DNA from: DASPFV01 sp035620975
GTDB lineage: Bacteria; Acidobacteriota; Vicinamibacteria; Vicinamibacterales; 2-12-FULL-66-21
Direction of reading: 5' to 3'
NCBI GenBank assembly: GCA_035620975.1
Contig: DASPFV010000105.1
Span: 1 to 17,000, forward strand
Length of the DNA: 17,000 nucleotides
The notes below the pieces were generated by a model that was given only the letters and a program-made list of their open reading frames with translations, was not told the origin of the DNA and made no database searches. Of the stretch, positions 15,156 to 17,000 are shown one piece after another (the stretch's first letter is position 1; each line of letters begins with the position of its first letter). A program made the position numbers and the translations under genes.

Positions 15156-15181
15156 AATGGTCAACCCGCGGAATCAGCGAT

Positions 15182-15922
15182 TCAGGCGAGATCCCGGCAA
15201 TGGGCGAGCAGCGTCTCGACGGTCTTCGTGTAGTGCCGCTGGAGGAGGGAAACGGCGAGCGTCGTCTCGCCGCGCACGACCGCGTTCTTGATGGCCTCGT
15301 GCTCCTGACGATGGTCGCGCGTCCGATCGACGGCCTCGAGCAGCAGGTGACGGTAGCGGAAGGCGCGCTCGGCGAGCACCTGGCAGAAGCTGGTCAGCCA
15401 GCGCAGCCCGCACGCGGCGTACAGGGAACGATGGAAGGCGTCGTGCCGCATCTCCCATTCCGGATCCAGGCGGCCCTCCCGGGTGTAGGTCGGACACTCG
15501 GAAAGCTCCGTGAATCGAGCCTCGATCGCGGCGCGCCATTCAGTGCTGCCGCGTTCGATGGCGAGGCGGACCGCCAGCCCTTCCAGCTCGCAGCGGGTCT
15601 CGGCGATATCGGTCAGCTCGCCGCGCGAGACCGGCGCCACGCGGAATCCCTTGTGGTCCTCGAGCACGACCAGCCCTTCCGACGCGAGCCGCATCAGCGC
15701 TTCGCGCAGGGGGCTCATCCCCGAACCGTACACGGTTCGCAGGTCGCGGAACAGCAGCCGCGCGTTGGGCTTGAGATGACAGTGCAGGATGTCGGTGCGC
15801 AGCCGCTCGGCCAGATCGGAGGCGAGCGTCCGGTTCGCGCGGGCCGGCAAGGCGGGACGCAGGCCGCTGTCGACGCCCGACATCGGGGACGGACGCTCGG
15901 CGAACCCGCCGTGAGGATGCAT
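15182..15922 (-). CDS. GntR-family transcriptional regulator, FCD domain
   Basis: This is a 246-aa cytoplasmic repressor or activator. The winged helix-turn-helix covers about 33-98, with recognition-helix signature SPLREALMRLASEGLV (70-85). The FCD effector domain covers about 104-235. It keeps the expected metal-ligand set, D161 and H164 (DAFH), H208 (EHEA) and H230 (QRHY), so it probably binds a carboxylate effector through a metal, as others in the FadR/VanR group do. ATG 15922 is chosen because a TAGAAT box lies 10 bases upstream; ATG 15883 is possible. There is no Shine-Dalgarno sequence. It is divergent from the tannase-family gene with 58 bases between starts, the classic arrangement of a local regulator with its target. 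A palindrome overlapping its own -10 box suggests autoregulation. Confidence 0.9.
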   Translation of the reverse strand: MHPHGGFAERPSPMSGVDSGLRPALPARANRTLASDLAERLRTDILHCHLKPNARLLFRDLRTVYGSGMSPLREALMRLASEGLVVLEDHKGFRVAPVSRGELTDIAETRCELEGLAVRLAIERGSTEWRAAIEARFTELSECPTYTREGRLDPEWEMRHDAFHRSLYAACGLRWLTSFCQVLAERAFRYRHLLLEAVDRTRDHRQEHEAIKNAVVRGETTLAVSLLQRHYTKTVETLLAHCRDLA

Positions 15923-15980
15923 GTCCGTCGCTATTCTAGCGCAGACCCGGCGCGTCCACCTGACATACACTGCCCCGGCC
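15923..15980. promoter_or_regulatory. Divergent GntR / tannase control region with palindrome
   Basis: The 58-base gap contains a perfect palindrome CGCTA-TTC-TAGCG (15929-15941). It overlaps TAGAAT on the minus strand (15933-15938), the presumed -10 for the regulator. On the plus strand TACACT (15966-15971) lies 9 bases before the tannase ATG and could be its -10. Neither start has a ribosome binding site. The palindrome is the best candidate operator for the GntR protein. Confidence 0.45.
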
Positions 15981-17000
15981 ATGATCCGTGAAGCCGTCCG
16001 TCTCTCCGCACTCGTTGCCGGTCTTCTGGCGCACATCGGCGGCGAGCCTCCCCTCAGTGGTCAGGCTGTGGCTGCCGCGGTCGCGGCGGCCGGCTCGAAG
16101 CTCCCCACTCCGGCTGCGGATCTCGCGCTCACTGAGTCGGGCTGTTCGATCGCGCGGCTCGGTGTGGAAATCCCGACCGGCTCGATTGGCGAGCCCGTGT
16201 CCCGCGTTACGCTCAATCCGCCGGCCTGGGTGGCGGCGACCGACGCGGTTCCCGACCACTGTGCGATCAGCGGGTCGATGGCGCCGACCGATCGCAGCCC
16301 GGGCGCGCGGCCCATTCTGTTCCGCGTCGTGCTGCCTGCCGGGTGGGTGCGGCGGGCCGCGCAGATCGGCGGGGGCGGCATGAACGGCGTGGTCCCGAAT
16401 CTCACGGGTCCGCAGACGCCGCTCACGCGCGGCTTCGTCACCTACGGCAGCGACTCGGGGCACCAGTCGGCCGGGTTCGGGGGCCGGCGGGGCGTCCCGC
16501 CGCCTGGAGGCCCGCCGCCGGCTACCGACACGGGCCTCGAGTGGACGCTCAACGAGGAGGCCATTCGCAACCTCGGCTACATGCAGATGAAGAAGACGCG
16601 GGACGCGGCCATGGTGCTGATCGAGCGCGCGTACGGCGAGCGGCCGCGCTTCAACTACTACATCGGCACGTCTCAGGGTGGACGCGAGGGACTGATGGTC
16701 GCGCAGCGGTATCCCGCCGACTACGACGGCGTGATCTCCAACGTGCCCATCGTGAGCTTCTCGTCGCTGATGCTGGCGCCCGAGCTGATCCGGATCCAGG
16801 AGAAGCCGCTCGCCACGTGGGTGACGCCGGCCAAGACGAACGCCATCCGCGTCGAGTTCATGCGGCAGTGCGACCGCCTCGACGGCCTCGTCGATGGCGT
16901 CATCAACAATTACGTCGCCTGCCGCGCCATTTTCGACCTGTCGGAAGGTCCCCGTGATCGCCGGCCGTGGGCAGCGAAGCGCTGTCCCGGCGGCGTCGAT
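15981..17000 (+). CDS. Tannase/feruloyl esterase family protein, 3' end beyond window
   Basis: 340 codons are visible and the frame is still open at the window edge; full family members are about 500-560 aa. An N-terminal hydrophobic stretch (LSALVAGLLAHIGG, residues 8-21) suggests export. The alpha/beta-hydrolase nucleophile motif is YYIGTSQGGREG with Ser231. Family members usually have Cys just before this Ser (the CS-D-HC arrangement); here it is Thr230. A conserved calcium-binding-type loop with flanking cysteines is present: C297-D-R-L-D-G-L-V-D305 and C314. YGSDSGHQ and RYPADYDGVI are further family blocks. A Pro/Gly-rich insertion (PPPGGPPP) follows YGSDSGHQ. The enzyme would cleave gallate, hydroxycinnamate or other aromatic esters outside the cytoplasm. 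The catalytic Asp and His lie beyond the window. ATG 15981 has no ribosome binding site. Confidence 0.88.
   Translation, partial: MIREAVRLSALVAGLLAHIGGEPPLSGQAVAAAVAAAGSKLPTPAADLALTESGCSIARLGVEIPTGSIGEPVSRVTLNPPAWVAATDAVPDHCAISGSMAPTDRSPGARPILFRVVLPAGWVRRAAQIGGGGMNGVVPNLTGPQTPLTRGFVTYGSDSGHQSAGFGGRRGVPPPGGPPPATDTGLEWTLNEEAIRNLGYMQMKKTRDAAMVLIERAYGERPRFNYYIGTSQGGREGLMVAQRYPADYDGVISNVPIVSFSSLMLAPELIRIQEKPLATWVTPAKTNAIRVEFMRQCDRLDGLVDGVINNYVACRAIFDLSEGPRDRRPWAAKRCPGGVD

Overview
The window is one contiguous piece of a high-GC Gram-negative chromosome. The protein set (outer-membrane TonB receptor, Planctomycete-type cytochrome PSCyt1/DUF1549/DUF1553 and DUF1501 proteins, several Tat-exported enzymes, DUF4159) together with short heptamer repeats beside genes fits Acidobacteriota, probably Vicinamibacteria. 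The taxonomy is inference; no rRNA or marker gene is present. No rRNA, tRNA, CRISPR array, integrase or intact insertion sequence was found.

Layout. 1-294: no gene, a long inverted repeat and a probable -10 box. 295-1626 (+): MFS transporter resembling aromatic-acid/H+ symporters. 1627-2755: accessory stretch with heptamer repeats, a possible IS-end remnant, a lower-GC 105-aa EF-Tu-domain-like gene and possible gene fragments. 2756-5170 (-): TonB-dependent receptor, overlapping head to head with a second MFS transporter (5142-6482, +). 6425-11522 (-): compact operon-like run of a cytochrome/DUF1549/DUF1553 protein, a DUF1501 protein and an NHL-repeat propeller, all with export signals; the last gene overlaps the second MFS gene tail to tail by 58 bp. 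11523-11807: divergent control region with an extended -10 and a hairpin-rich leader for a PhoD-type phosphatase (11808-13400, +). 13418-14281 (-): DUF4159 protein, preceded on the same strand by a 189-aa protein that looks like an AraC-family sensor domain without its DNA-binding half. 14913-15181: repeat-dense spacer. 15182-15922 (-): GntR/FCD regulator, divergent from a tannase/feruloyl-esterase-family gene (15981 to the window end, +).

How the parts may work together. An exported ester hydrolase of the tannase family with its own divergent GntR regulator, an aromatic-acid-type permease, a second anion-type permease and a TonB receptor are compatible with scavenging plant-derived aromatic or polyphenolic compounds. 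The PSCyt/DUF1501/NHL run is an extracytoplasmic module of unknown chemistry. These links rest on proximity and family knowledge only. I do not see a clearly new defence or mobile system; the best leads are the export operon fused by overlaps to transport genes, the PhoD leader, the gene-end heptamer repeats, and the apparently leaderless genes.
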